A stretch of 34,198 nt of DNA, taken from assembly GCA_009784775.1 (NCBI GenBank), contig WQXQ01000013.1, forward strand, positions 1-34,198, given 5' to 3'. The translations under genes were made by a program, and so were the position numbers. This DNA comes from Treponema sp. (GTDB lineage: Bacteria; Spirochaetota; Spirochaetia; Treponematales; Breznakiellaceae). The notes under the pieces were generated by a model. It searched no databases. It had not been told where the DNA came from and saw nothing but the letters and a program-made list of their open reading frames with translations. Positions 23,997 to 32,072 of this stretch are shown one piece after another (position 1 is the stretch's first letter; each line of letters starts with the position of its first letter).

Positions 23997-26900
23997 ATGA
24001 TCGCAAATAAAAAATGTATAGCGGCGTTAATATTCTGCGTGTGCATGGTTGCCGGTTTTGCAGGCTGTTTCCGGCAGCCGCAACAACAGTTTGATACTAT
24101 ACATACAATAACATCGTATCGTGAAATTCCTGGGGTAACGGATGCGGAGATTGAAGCGATAGAGGCGCTTAAAGATTCCGGGCGGATTTTTTCCTACGGG
24201 AGCATTCTTTCGCCTGAAGCGTTTATTATCCGGGACGGTAGTTACACCGGTTTTACCGCCTTGTTTTGTGAACTGCTGACAAAAATTATTGGCATTCCAT
24301 TTGTTATGCAGACGGATGACTGGGAGACCCTTAAATCCGGCATTGACAGCGGAATAATTGATTTTACCGGAGAATTGACCCCGACACTGGAGCGCAGGGA
24401 CATCTATTTTATGAGTCATTCCATTGCGGAACGCTCCCTTGCTATTTTCACTTATGGCCGACCCGATAGATTTATGGCAGAAAGTGATATAAATGGTCTT
24501 AAAATTGGGTTTTACACCGGAACAATAACCGCACAATCTATTTTGGGTGTGTACCCTGGGCTGAATTTTGAAGTGGTTAATCTGCTGAGCAATCAGGAAA
24601 TTGCCGAAAGTCTGATGTCCGGCAAGATAGATGCGTTCATCACCGATAACATGGCGATATTTGAATTTAAAGATTATCCTTCCATTCAGTCCAAAACTTT
24701 TTTCCCGTTGATATACACGCCGGTGTCCATGACCACTGCAAACCCGGAACTTGAGCCGATTATTTCAGTTGTTGATAAATACATAGAGGCCGGCGGCATC
24801 GACACATTGTATGAGCTTTACAAAACAGGCAAGCATGAATACGCAAAGTACGAGCTTGGCAGATCGTTCACCGAAGAGGAGGCTGCGTACATAGCCGGGC
24901 TGGCAGCCAGCGGTGCGAAGGTACCTATTGCATTGGAGCATGATCATTATCCAATCTGTTTTTATAATGAAAAAGATGATGAGTTTCAGGGCATCGTACC
25001 GGATATGTTACGTGAAATTAGTCTGTTAACCGGCATAGAGTTTCATAATGTAACGGATAAAAACACGCCCTTCTATAAGATACTTGAGATGCTTGACTCA
25101 GGCGAGGTTGCTTTTGTATCGGAATTAATCCTTACTCCGGAACGGAAAGACAGATATTTATGGTCTGAATGTTACTACACTTCGCATTATGCGCTGATAT
25201 CAAAAATTAGTTATCCTCGCCTGGAAATACCCCAGGTTGTGCGGGCCAGAGTAGGCGTTAGCCGCGGTACCGCCTACGAAGAAATGTATAAATCCTGGTT
25301 TCCGGATTATCACAACCTTGTGTACTATAACTCAATATTTGACGCAATGTTTGCGCTTGAGAGAAATGAAATTGATCTGGTCATGGCATCCGAAAATGCG
25401 CTGCTGACTATGGTAAATTATTATGAAAACCCCGGGTATATTCTGAATATCCGGTTCAATGTGCTGGAAGAGTCATACTTTGGATTTAATATCCACGAAG
25501 AAATGCTGTGTTCGATTATCAAAAAAACGCAAAAATATGTTGATAATGGAAAAATCGTTCATTATTGGACAAGCCGTGTATTTGATTATTTAAGAAAACA
25601 TATTGAAGAACGGTCGCTGATTATGGCTGTGTCCGCCGGCTTGCTGCTGTTGTTGTTGTTGCTGCTTGGCATCCTGTTTATAAAAAACAACAAAACACAG
25701 AAGGCGGTACACGAAGCAAATGAACGTTTCAGAATTATGTTGGATACTACGCCGCTTATTTGTAACCTGTGGAACAAGGAATACAAGGTATTTGACTGTA
25801 ATGATGCGGCGCCCAAACTCTTTCATTTAGACAAACAAACCTATATTAAAAGGTTTTTGGAACTTGCGCCCGAGCGTCAGCCTGACGGGCAGCTTACGGC
25901 TGACAAAGCCTGTAAGCTGCTGGATAGAGCTTTTGCAGAGGGTACCTGCGCTTTTGAATGGATGAATCAGGGGTTGGATGGCTCGCTTATTCCTATGGAG
26001 GTTACGCTTACCCGCGTTGTATACGAAGGCAATTACGTGGTTGTCGGTTATGGGCGGGATCTTCGCGAGCAAAAGCGCATGACGGCGGAGATCCGCGATA
26101 CTGCCGCACGGCTGGAAATTGCGGTTGATGAAGCGCGCAGCGCCAATAAAGCAAAAAGCAATTTTCTTGCGCAGATGAGCCACGAAATACGCACGCCATT
26201 AAATGCCATTATTGGTATGACTAATATAGGGAAATCAGCTGACACTACGGAACGTATGTTATATTGCCTTGACAAAGTTGAAAATGCATCCAGGCACCTT
26301 ATGGGCGTAATCAACGATATTCTGGATATGACTAAAATCGAAGCAAATAAACTGGAGCTTTCGTTCACCGATTTTATTTTTGAAAAAATGATTGAGCAGG
26401 TTGTAAACGTTATCGGTTTCCGTGTGAGCGAGAAACAACAGAATCTTGAGATTAATATTGATAAAGCAATTCCCTCAAGCCTGTTTGGGGATGATCAGCG
26501 GCTGGCGCAGGTCATTACCAATCTGTTGGGCAATGCGGTAAAATTCACGCCCGAACAGGGATTAATCAGTCTTGACGCGCAGCTTTTGGAGAAAATAGAC
26601 GGCGTCTGTACGATACAGTTCATCATAAAGGATACGGGAATTGGCATAAAAGCCGAACAGCAAGTGCATCTTTTTGAACCGTTTCATCAGGCCGAGTCCA
26701 GCACCACGCGTAAATATGGCGGCACGGGTTTGGGGCTTTCAATTTCAAAGAACATCATCGAATTAATGGGCGGCGCTATATGGATTGAATCCGAACCCGG
26801 TCATGGTTCCTCATTTACCTTTACGGTCAGGATGGCGCAGAGTGCAGCGGGAAGCAACGCCGCAAACCGGCCTGAAATGGACGAAGGACAACCGAATGTG

Positions 26901-27293
26901 GACGGCCTGTTTGCAGGATGCCGCATCCTGTTGGCTGAAGATGTAGAGATTAACCGGGAAATCGTAATGGCGCTGCTGGAACCAACCTGCGTGACAATCG
27001 ACTGCGCCGAGAATGGAGCGCGGGCTGTCCGTATGTTCCGCCAGTCGCCGGAACTGTACGATCTAATTTTGATGGACGTACAAATGCCCGAAATGGACGG
27101 CTACGAAGCAACCCGCACAATTCGTATGTTGGATGCCCCGAATGCTAAAACCGTGCCAATAGTCGCCATGACCGCAAATGTATTCCGTGAAGATGTGGAA
27201 AGGTGTCTGGAAGCCGGTATGAACGACCACATTGGAAAGCCAATCAACTATGATGAAGTAATGGAAAAGCTGCGTATGTATATACGAAGATAA
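23997..27293 (+). CDS. Hybrid sensor histidine kinase with two periplasmic solute-binding domains (BvgS/EvgS-like)
   Basis: The 1,098-residue protein begins with a signal that resembles a lipobox (FAGC, Cys 24). Two type-3 solute-binding (venus flytrap) domains follow (~50-285 and ~290-535), then a Leu-rich membrane helix (~541-563). A PAS domain (~575-695), a HisKA with H729 in MSHEIRTPLNAIIGM, a HATPase with the IKDTGIGI and GGTGLGLSISK boxes, and a receiver with D1027 in LILMDVQMPEMDG complete it. It should sense a small periplasmic ligand and phosphorylate its own receiver. There is no separate response regulator or HPt domain nearby, so the output partner is elsewhere. ATG 23997 has AGGGTAGGG upstream. 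It overlaps nothing and follows the Uma2 gene by 16 bases. Confidence 0.95.
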   Translation: MIANKKCIAALIFCVCMVAGFAGCFRQPQQQFDTIHTITSYREIPGVTDAEIEAIEALKDSGRIFSYGSILSPEAFIIRDGSYTGFTALFCELLTKIIGIPFVMQTDDWETLKSGIDSGIIDFTGELTPTLERRDIYFMSHSIAERSLAIFTYGRPDRFMAESDINGLKIGFYTGTITAQSILGVYPGLNFEVVNLLSNQEIAESLMSGKIDAFITDNMAIFEFKDYPSIQSKTFFPLIYTPVSMTTANPELEPIISVVDKYIEAGGIDTLYELYKTGKHEYAKYELGRSFTEEEAAYIAGLAASGAKVPIALEHDHYPICFYNEKDDEFQGIVPDMLREISLLTGIEFHNVTDKNTPFYKILEMLDSGEVAFVSELILTPERKDRYLWSECYYTSHYALISKISYPRLEIPQVVRARVGVSRGTAYEEMYKSWFPDYHNLVYYNSIFDAMFALERNEIDLVMASENALLTMVNYYENPGYILNIRFNVLEESYFGFNIHEEMLCSIIKKTQKYVDNGKIVHYWTSRVFDYLRKHIEERSLIMAVSAGLLLLLLLLLGILFIKNNKTQKAVHEANERFRIMLDTTPLICNLWNKEYKVFDCNDAAPKLFHLDKQTYIKRFLELAPERQPDGQLTADKACKLLDRAFAEGTCAFEWMNQGLDGSLIPMEVTLTRVVYEGNYVVVGYGRDLREQKRMTAEIRDTAARLEIAVDEARSANKAKSNFLAQMSHEIRTPLNAIIGMTNIGKSADTTERMLYCLDKVENASRHLMGVINDILDMTKIEANKLELSFTDFIFEKMIEQVVNVIGFRVSEKQQNLEINIDKAIPSSLFGDDQRLAQVITNLLGNAVKFTPEQGLISLDAQLLEKIDGVCTIQFIIKDTGIGIKAEQQVHLFEPFHQAESSTTRKYGGTGLGLSISKNIIELMGGAIWIESEPGHGSSFTFTVRMAQSAAGSNAANRPEMDEGQPNVDGLFAGCRILLAEDVEINREIVMALLEPTCVTIDCAENGARAVRMFRQSPELYDLILMDVQMPEMDGYEATRTIRMLDAPNAKTVPIVAMTANVFREDVERCLEAGMNDHIGKPINYDEVMEKLRMYIRR

Positions 27294-27302
27294 TTCTTAT
27301 AA

Positions 27303-28388
27303 TTACTTTAGCCACACATTGTCTCGTAGCAACTTTATATTTTTCTTTTCTATCATTGCCGCAAGTTGCTTTTCTGTAGGTAAAATTGTTTTATACTTTG
27401 ATGCAAAAATTTGCTTGCTCTCATTTAATACGGAATATTTAACCACTGTTTCATCTTTCTCTGTACATAAAATAATCCCGAGAGTCGGGTTATCATCTGC
27501 TCCGCGTTTTAAAGCATCAAACATACGGACATATAATTCCATTTGTCCAACATCTTGAGGACTAAGGCTAGTGGTTTTTAAATCTATAATGACAAAGCAT
27601 TTTAATAGATAGTTATAAAAAACAAGGTCAATGTAATAGTGAGAAGTTTCTGTACTAATTCGGAATTGACGAGCAATAAAAGAAAAACCCTTGCCTAATT
27701 CCAGCATAAAGCTTTGTAAATTATTTATTATGGCTGTTTCTAATTCGGTTTCTTTTCCCTGTATATCTTCAGGAATATCAAGAAATTCCAATATATACGG
27801 GTCTTTAATAAAATCTAATATTTTTTCCTTTTTGCTTGTTGTTTTTACAACAGCAGAAACTGCCTGAGACTTCTTTTTCTGCGTAGAAAGCAGTCTGCGG
27901 TAATAACCGCTTCTGATATTTCGCTCAAGTAATTTTACACCCCAATTTTGTTCGCTGGTTTCTGTGATATAATAATCTCTTTCGGCATCATCTTCGATCC
28001 GCATAATCGCACACCAATGCGACCATGACAGAATTTCAAGATTCGCTAGACGGCGTCTAGCGAATTCAATACCATTGGGAAAACGAAGGTAAAATTGTCT
28101 GATATTCTTAATATTCGCTTCAGAAAAACCTTTGCCTAAAGTATCTGTCAAGTAACGGGACAAATTGACAATAAGGTATTCGCCATAATCGGCACGAATT
28201 TTTCCTTTTTGCTCATGTTCTATTATACGTTTGCCAATCTGCCAATTTGCTTGAACCATCACTGTATTAACAGCTTTATAAGCCGTTTCTCTTGCTTTGT
28301 GTAAAATCGTGGCAATTTCTGCAAAGAATTGTTTATCTTGTTTTGTTATAACAATATTGTTTTTTATTAGAGTTTTATTTTTTGTCAT
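27303..28388 (-). CDS. DUF1016/YhcG-type PD-(D/E)XK nuclease-fold protein
   Basis: The 361-residue protein has the N-terminal DUF1016 helical domain (QANWQIGKRIIEHEQ, YGEYLIVNLSRYLTDTLGKGFSEANIKNIRQFYLRFP, LSWSHW). The C-terminal nuclease-like core has D254 (YYIDLVFYN), D269 and K271 (FVIIDLKT). These proteins are linked to restriction systems and mobile islands and are thought to act on DNA; the exact role is unproven. The stretch GIEFARRRLANLE just before LSWSHW is not usual for the family and coincides with a perfect 12-bp palindrome (28041-28065). The gene is AT-rich compared with its neighbours and starts 10 bases after the CofE-like stop. Confidence 0.92.
   Translation of the reverse strand: MTKNKTLIKNNIVITKQDKQFFAEIATILHKARETAYKAVNTVMVQANWQIGKRIIEHEQKGKIRADYGEYLIVNLSRYLTDTLGKGFSEANIKNIRQFYLRFPNGIEFARRRLANLEILSWSHWCAIMRIEDDAERDYYITETSEQNWGVKLLERNIRSGYYRRLLSTQKKKSQAVSAVVKTTSKKEKILDFIKDPYILEFLDIPEDIQGKETELETAIINNLQSFMLELGKGFSFIARQFRISTETSHYYIDLVFYNYLLKCFVIIDLKTTSLSPQDVGQMELYVRMFDALKRGADDNPTLGIILCTEKDETVVKYSVLNESKQIFASKYKTILPTEKQLAAMIEKKNIKLLRDNVWLK
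28041..28065. repeat. 25-base palindrome inside the DUF1016 gene
   Basis: ATTCGCTAGACG and CGTCTAGCGAAT flank a single central base, giving a perfect 12-bp inverted repeat. It encodes the FARRRLAN part of the coding strand, in frame. Confidence 0.95.
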
Positions 28389-28398
28389 GATTATGCCA

Positions 28399-29598
28399 TT
28401 ACTTTATCGCGTAATTGTCAAAGTATCCCTGAATGAGCACAATGGGCGTGCCTTTATCGCCGGAGCCGCTGACCAGGTCGCAGAGGCTGCCCAGCAGATC
28501 GGTCAATTGCCGCGGTGTGGTTCCTTCGGATGCCATTTTGCCCATTTGGTCGCGGCCGGCTTTTGCCTGTATGGCTTGCTCAATGGCTTTGCGCGCTGCG
28601 TCACCGGAAAGATTGGCAAAATCGTTATCGGCAAGAAATTTCAGTTTGAGTTCGTTAGGTGTTCCTGACAAACCTGATGTGTATGCGGGAGCTATCACCG
28701 GATCGGCCAGTTCCCAAATGCCGCCAACCGGGTCCTTAAAGCCGCCGTCACCGTAAACCAGAACTTCTACCGTTTTGCCGGTCAGCTCGCGGAGCGCTTG
28801 CTGCATCTTTTGCACAAATGTTTCACAGTCCCGCGGGAATAATTTTACCCGCTCTTCGGTTGCCTTGTTTGAACCAAGCAGTCCATACCGTTCGTTATAC
28901 CCGCTGTCGTTAAACCCGGAAAGATGAACCGGCTTTGTCAGCAGTTCATCAATACCAATAACTTTTTTTGCACCGGCGCCGGTCAGCGCTCTTTTCGTTC
29001 TTGTTCTGGTGTGAATATCGGCGGCAATTACCTGATCTGTGTATTCCAGTATGCGCTTTGGATCAGCGCAGAGTATAATGTCGATATTGTCGCTGAGTGA
29101 TTTATAGTAAGAAACATAATCAATGCCGGTGAACCGGTGTTTTATTTCATTGCCAAACAGACGGCGGTATTCAGTTTCGCTTAAACAGTCCGAGTAGGGG
29201 TTGATCTTTTTGTCATCCACATCTTCCCAACTGATAAGCTGATTGCCGACTTCATCCGCCGGATAGCTCAACTGAACGGTTACTTTTTCGGCGCCGCGGG
29301 CAATGCCCTTCAGGAGCATCGCAAAACGGTTCCGGCTGAGAATGGGAAACACCACACCGATATGGCCGCCGCCAAACGTAGCGCGTACGTCAGCGGCAAT
29401 GTGGTCAACCGAGGCGTAATTACCCTGTGAACGCGCCACCACCGCCTCGGTAATACCGAGAATATCACCATCATTAACATGGATATTTTCGTTTTCCACC
29501 GCGTCTTTTACCGTCTGACAGACAACGGCAACCAGATCATCGGATTCCCGAATGATCGGTGTTCGCAAACCTAAGGCCCTCGTTCCAATAACTCTCAT
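28399..29598 (-). CDS. Coenzyme F420:L-glutamate ligase-like (CofE-family) protein
   Basis: The 399-residue protein opens like CofE (MRVIGTRALGLRTPIIRESDDLVAVV, then NDGDILGITEAVVARSQGN). It is much longer than archaeal CofE (about 250 residues), with an added middle region (ISWEDVDDKKINPYSD, IDIILCADP) and a C-terminal part (VLVYGDGGFKDPVGGIWELADPVIAPAY). Such long homologues occur in bacteria not known to make F420, so the substrate is unknown; a gamma-glutamyl ligase activity on another cofactor is one possibility. It is divergent from uppP, with 54 bases between. Confidence 0.82.
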   Translation of the reverse strand: MRVIGTRALGLRTPIIRESDDLVAVVCQTVKDAVENENIHVNDGDILGITEAVVARSQGNYASVDHIAADVRATFGGGHIGVVFPILSRNRFAMLLKGIARGAEKVTVQLSYPADEVGNQLISWEDVDDKKINPYSDCLSETEYRRLFGNEIKHRFTGIDYVSYYKSLSDNIDIILCADPKRILEYTDQVIAADIHTRTRTKRALTGAGAKKVIGIDELLTKPVHLSGFNDSGYNERYGLLGSNKATEERVKLFPRDCETFVQKMQQALRELTGKTVEVLVYGDGGFKDPVGGIWELADPVIAPAYTSGLSGTPNELKLKFLADNDFANLSGDAARKAIEQAIQAKAGRDQMGKMASEGTTPRQLTDLLGSLCDLVSGSGDKGTPIVLIQGYFDNYAIK

Positions 29599-29652
29599 AG
29601 GCTTAGTCTAGCAATAAAAGGCAAAAAAATCTAGTATTAAACAGGAGTATAT

Positions 29653-30528
29653 ATGCATATTATTGAGGCGATTCTGCTGGGTGTAATTCAGGGTTTGACG
29701 GAGTTTTTACCGGTTTCCAGTTCGGGACATTTGGTTTTGTTTCAAAAAATTTTTGGTATTTCAGAACCGGCGTTGTTTTTTGACACTATGCTCCACGTGG
29801 GGACGCTGGTTGCAGTATTTGCGGTACTGTGGAAAGATATTTGGGCAATTCTGCGAAAACTCAATCAGCCGCTTACGCTGTATCTGATCATTGCGACCGT
29901 TCCAACGGTTATTTTTGCCCTGATGTTCAGAAAGCCGATTGAGCAAGCCTTTGAAACAGGACAATTTTTGGGCTTTGCGTTTCTGGCAACCTCGGCGCTG
30001 CTGGTAATGGCTGAGTTGCTGGCGAAACGGGCTGCCCAAAAAAGGCTGCCTACTGGTGGTGGGCTGCCCACCAATGGCGGGCTTGATAAAATGAATTGGC
30101 TGGACTCGTTGGTTATTGGTTTGATGCAAGCCATTGCGGTTATCCCCGGCATATCCCGTTCCGGGGCAACATTGTCCGGGGCGCTTTCCCGCGGACTGAA
30201 CCGGGACTTTGCCGCCCGCTTTTCATTTATGCTGTCAATCCCGGCAATACTGGGTGCGGCGGTGTTCCACATTAAAGATTTGGTGAAGGGCCGTGAGGCC
30301 GATATTGCGGCAACGGCTGAAACGACTAACGCGCTTGGTACAAGCGCAGGCATCGGCGCGGCGGCAATCATTGCAGGAACGATAACCGCCGCCATTGTGG
30401 GCTTTTTTGCCATACGGCTGATGTTAAAAATTGTCAGAGAAAAATCACTGTGGGGCTTTGCCATTTACACCGGGGCTTTGGGCCTGTTGGTGTTGGCAGA
30501 TCAATTTATTTTGGGGATTGTATTTTAG
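29653..30528 (+). CDS. uppP: Undecaprenyl-diphosphate phosphatase
   Basis: This 291-residue integral membrane enzyme recycles the undecaprenyl carrier for peptidoglycan and glycan synthesis. Both catalytic motifs are present: E17FLPVSSSGH26, and PGISRSGAT beginning at P165. Seven to eight hydrophobic helices are visible. AGGAG lies about eight bases before ATG 29653. A GLPTGG-GLPTNGG stretch at residues ~131-144, just before MNWLDSLVIG, is an insertion relative to familiar homologues. It is encoded by two 18-nt repeats with a perfect palindrome between them (30058-30072). Confidence 0.96.
   Translation: MHIIEAILLGVIQGLTEFLPVSSSGHLVLFQKIFGISEPALFFDTMLHVGTLVAVFAVLWKDIWAILRKLNQPLTLYLIIATVPTVIFALMFRKPIEQAFETGQFLGFAFLATSALLVMAELLAKRAAQKRLPTGGGLPTNGGLDKMNWLDSLVIGLMQAIAVIPGISRSGATLSGALSRGLNRDFAARFSFMLSIPAILGAAVFHIKDLVKGREADIAATAETTNALGTSAGIGAAAIIAGTITAAIVGFFAIRLMLKIVREKSLWGFAIYTGALGLLVLADQFILGIVF
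30043..30084. repeat. Tandem 18-nt units with palindromes inside uppP
   Basis: Two 18-base units (30043-30060, 30061-30078) and a partial third (30079-30084) read R/G-L-P-T-G/N-G. GGTGGGC-T-GCCCACC (30058-30072) is a perfect 7-bp inverted repeat. A second imperfect one, with arms GCCCACCA and TGGCGGGC, follows at 30066-30082. Confidence 0.85.
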
Positions 30529-30648
30529 GCGTGATGTATGCGTGATTAATTTTGTATTTTTTAAAAATCGTGCGTTTACACTGTTGTTTTTTTGGGATGT
30601 ACGTGTTATGTTATAGCGTATATGATTTATTATAAAGGAGTTTTTTGT

Positions 30649-31269
30649 ATGAAGAAAAGAATTTTTGTCTTGGTTCTTGCAGTTTTAATTGCAGGAAGTG
30701 TTTTTGCGGAACAACAGGCAAACTCAAAGGCGCACTGGTTGTCCGGTGAACTGAGCATTTTGGGTGTTGGCGCGAGATATGAATATATGCTGTCGCCCAA
30801 TCTTTCAATCAGTGTGAATGTGTATTTTAATAATCTATTCCTTTTTTTGAATGACTGGGGATTTGCTGCTGCCGGGCGTTTTTATCCATGGGGTAAAACA
30901 TTTTTTGCGGAACTTGGTTTAGGATATGGGTTCCATTCCACATTTAAGGACTTTACTTATAACGATACTTACAACGCTGGAAGTATCTGGGATGACGATC
31001 TTTTGGAGTGGGTTCCAAACATGGTTACAGAAAAAAGAACTGAAACAGATTTTGTTGGTATTACCGGCTTTGTTGTTGCACCCGGAGTTGGTTGGAAAAT
31101 TGACGTTGGAGCCCCCGGCGGTTTTTATGTGCAACCGGGAATAAAACTCCCCATAACCTTTGGTGATCAGGAGCCAATAATAACGTGGGGAACTGGCCAA
31201 AAATATGACACGCAGTTTGGTGTAGGTATGGGCTTTATCATATATTGCGGCTTGGGGTATGCTTTCTAA
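30649..31269 (+). CDS. Small outer-membrane beta-barrel-type protein
   Basis: The 206-residue product has a signal peptide (MKKRIFVLVLAVLIAGSVFA-EQ). Alternating strands follow (LSGELSILGVGARYEYMLSPNLSISVNVYFNN, FFAELGLGYGFHS, APGVGWKIDV, GFYVQPGIKLPITFG), ending in FGVGMGFIIYCGLGYAF with a terminal Phe, as in barrel proteins. AAAGGAG eight bases upstream fixes ATG 30649; an upstream in-frame ATG (30592) has no ribosome site. It is a single-gene unit. Porin or structural function is not determinable. Confidence 0.8.
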   Translation: MKKRIFVLVLAVLIAGSVFAEQQANSKAHWLSGELSILGVGARYEYMLSPNLSISVNVYFNNLFLFLNDWGFAAAGRFYPWGKTFFAELGLGYGFHSTFKDFTYNDTYNAGSIWDDDLLEWVPNMVTEKRTETDFVGITGFVVAPGVGWKIDVGAPGGFYVQPGIKLPITFGDQEPIITWGTGQKYDTQFGVGMGFIIYCGLGYAF

Positions 31270-31287
31270 TTAGACTGGTACTCAATG

Positions 31288-31319
31288 TCCGGGATGAGAC
31301 AGTGTGTTATCATCCCGGA
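31288..31319. terminator. Convergent-gene hairpin overlapping the HIT gene stop
   Basis: TCCGGGATGA and TCATCCCGGA form a perfect 10-bp stem with a 12-base loop, 18 bases after the barrel gene. The right arm contains the stop codon of the convergent HIT gene. There is no T-run, so its terminator role is inferred. Confidence 0.5.
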
Positions 31320-31657
31320 GGCCAACTGAGGGCACGCCCGCCCAGAATGTGTATGTGCAGATGATCCACGGTTTGACCGCCGTCGCGTCCTGTATTGATG
31401 ACAAAGCGGGCGCCGTTTTCGCCGCAGCCGAGTTCTTTTGCAAGTTCCTGCGCCTTGTTGAGCAGACGGCCGGCAAGGCCAATGTCTTTTGCTTCCAGGT
31501 CCATCAGACTTCTGATGTGCTTCTTGGGAATAACCAAACAGTGAATCGGCGCCATTGGGGTAATGTCATGGAAGGCAAGTATCTCATCGTCTTCGTAGGC
31601 CTTTTTGCTCGGAATTACTCCGTCGACAATCTTGCAAAAAATACAATCGTTCATCAT
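31310..31657 (-). CDS. HIT-family nucleotide-binding protein (Hint-like)
   Basis: The 115-residue protein has the histidine triad H99-L-H101-I-H103, preceded by an N-terminal CxxC pair (C5, C8) and PIHCLVIPKKHI. It belongs to the Hint branch, which hydrolyses adenosine phosphoramidate-type substrates. Its ATG overlaps the stop of the FMN-binding lipoprotein by four bases, so translation is probably coupled. A second ATG (31654) directly follows. The length is normal. Confidence 0.95.
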   Translation of the reverse strand: MMNDCIFCKIVDGVIPSKKAYEDDEILAFHDITPMAPIHCLVIPKKHIRSLMDLEAKDIGLAGRLLNKAQELAKELGCGENGARFVINTGRDGGQTVDHLHIHILGGRALSWPPG

Positions 31658-31980
31658 AAGTTGAATATAGCATTTTCTACCGCATTGAGAAACCCCCTGC
31701 TTGTTTCAGTGGCGCCGGAAATGGCGTCAATTTCCGTGGTGTTGTACAGCAACACCAGATCGGTCAGTTCTTCAATCGCCGCCCCGCCCATCGCCCGATC
31801 TTCGCTGGATTCGACAACAGTAATTTCTGTGATGGTTCCATTTATCATACCGACAGCCACATAGATCATGCCACGGTATCCCATAGCGGCGCCTTCATAG
31901 ACGGCCTCGCTCCCGGTTTTGAGGCTGGTACAGGCGCAAAGCCCAACCAGTAAAAACATCATACCAGTTATATATCTCAT
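31654..31980 (-). CDS. FMN-binding-domain lipoprotein
   Basis: The 108-residue protein has a lipoprotein signal (LCAC, Cys 17). A small FMN-bind domain (YRGMIYVAVGMINGTITEITVVESSE) ends in DAISGATETS, where T91 fits the flavinylation site of RnfG/NqrC-type proteins modified by ApbE. It is a stand-alone minimal version, suggesting a periplasmic flavin electron carrier. Redox partners and ApbE are not in the window. It is followed directly by the HIT gene and is divergent from the DUF362 ferredoxin gene. Confidence 0.88.
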   Translation of the reverse strand: MRYITGMMFLLVGLCACTSLKTGSEAVYEGAAMGYRGMIYVAVGMINGTITEITVVESSEDRAMGGAAIEELTDLVLLYNTTEIDAISGATETSRGFLNAVENAIFNL

Positions 31981-32021
31981 ACCCTATATATGGCGGAAAT
32001 TGGCGTTTTGCATTAGTGTTA

Positions 32022-32050
32022 TTGACAAATATTCGCAATCATTTTACCAT
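32022..32050 (+). promoter_or_regulatory. Promoter of the DUF362 gene
   Basis: TTGACA (32022-32027), a 17-base spacer and TACCAT (32045-32050), about 23 bases before ATG 32073. Confidence 0.65.
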
Positions 32051-32072
32051 TTTGAATAAGAGAGGTGTCCCC

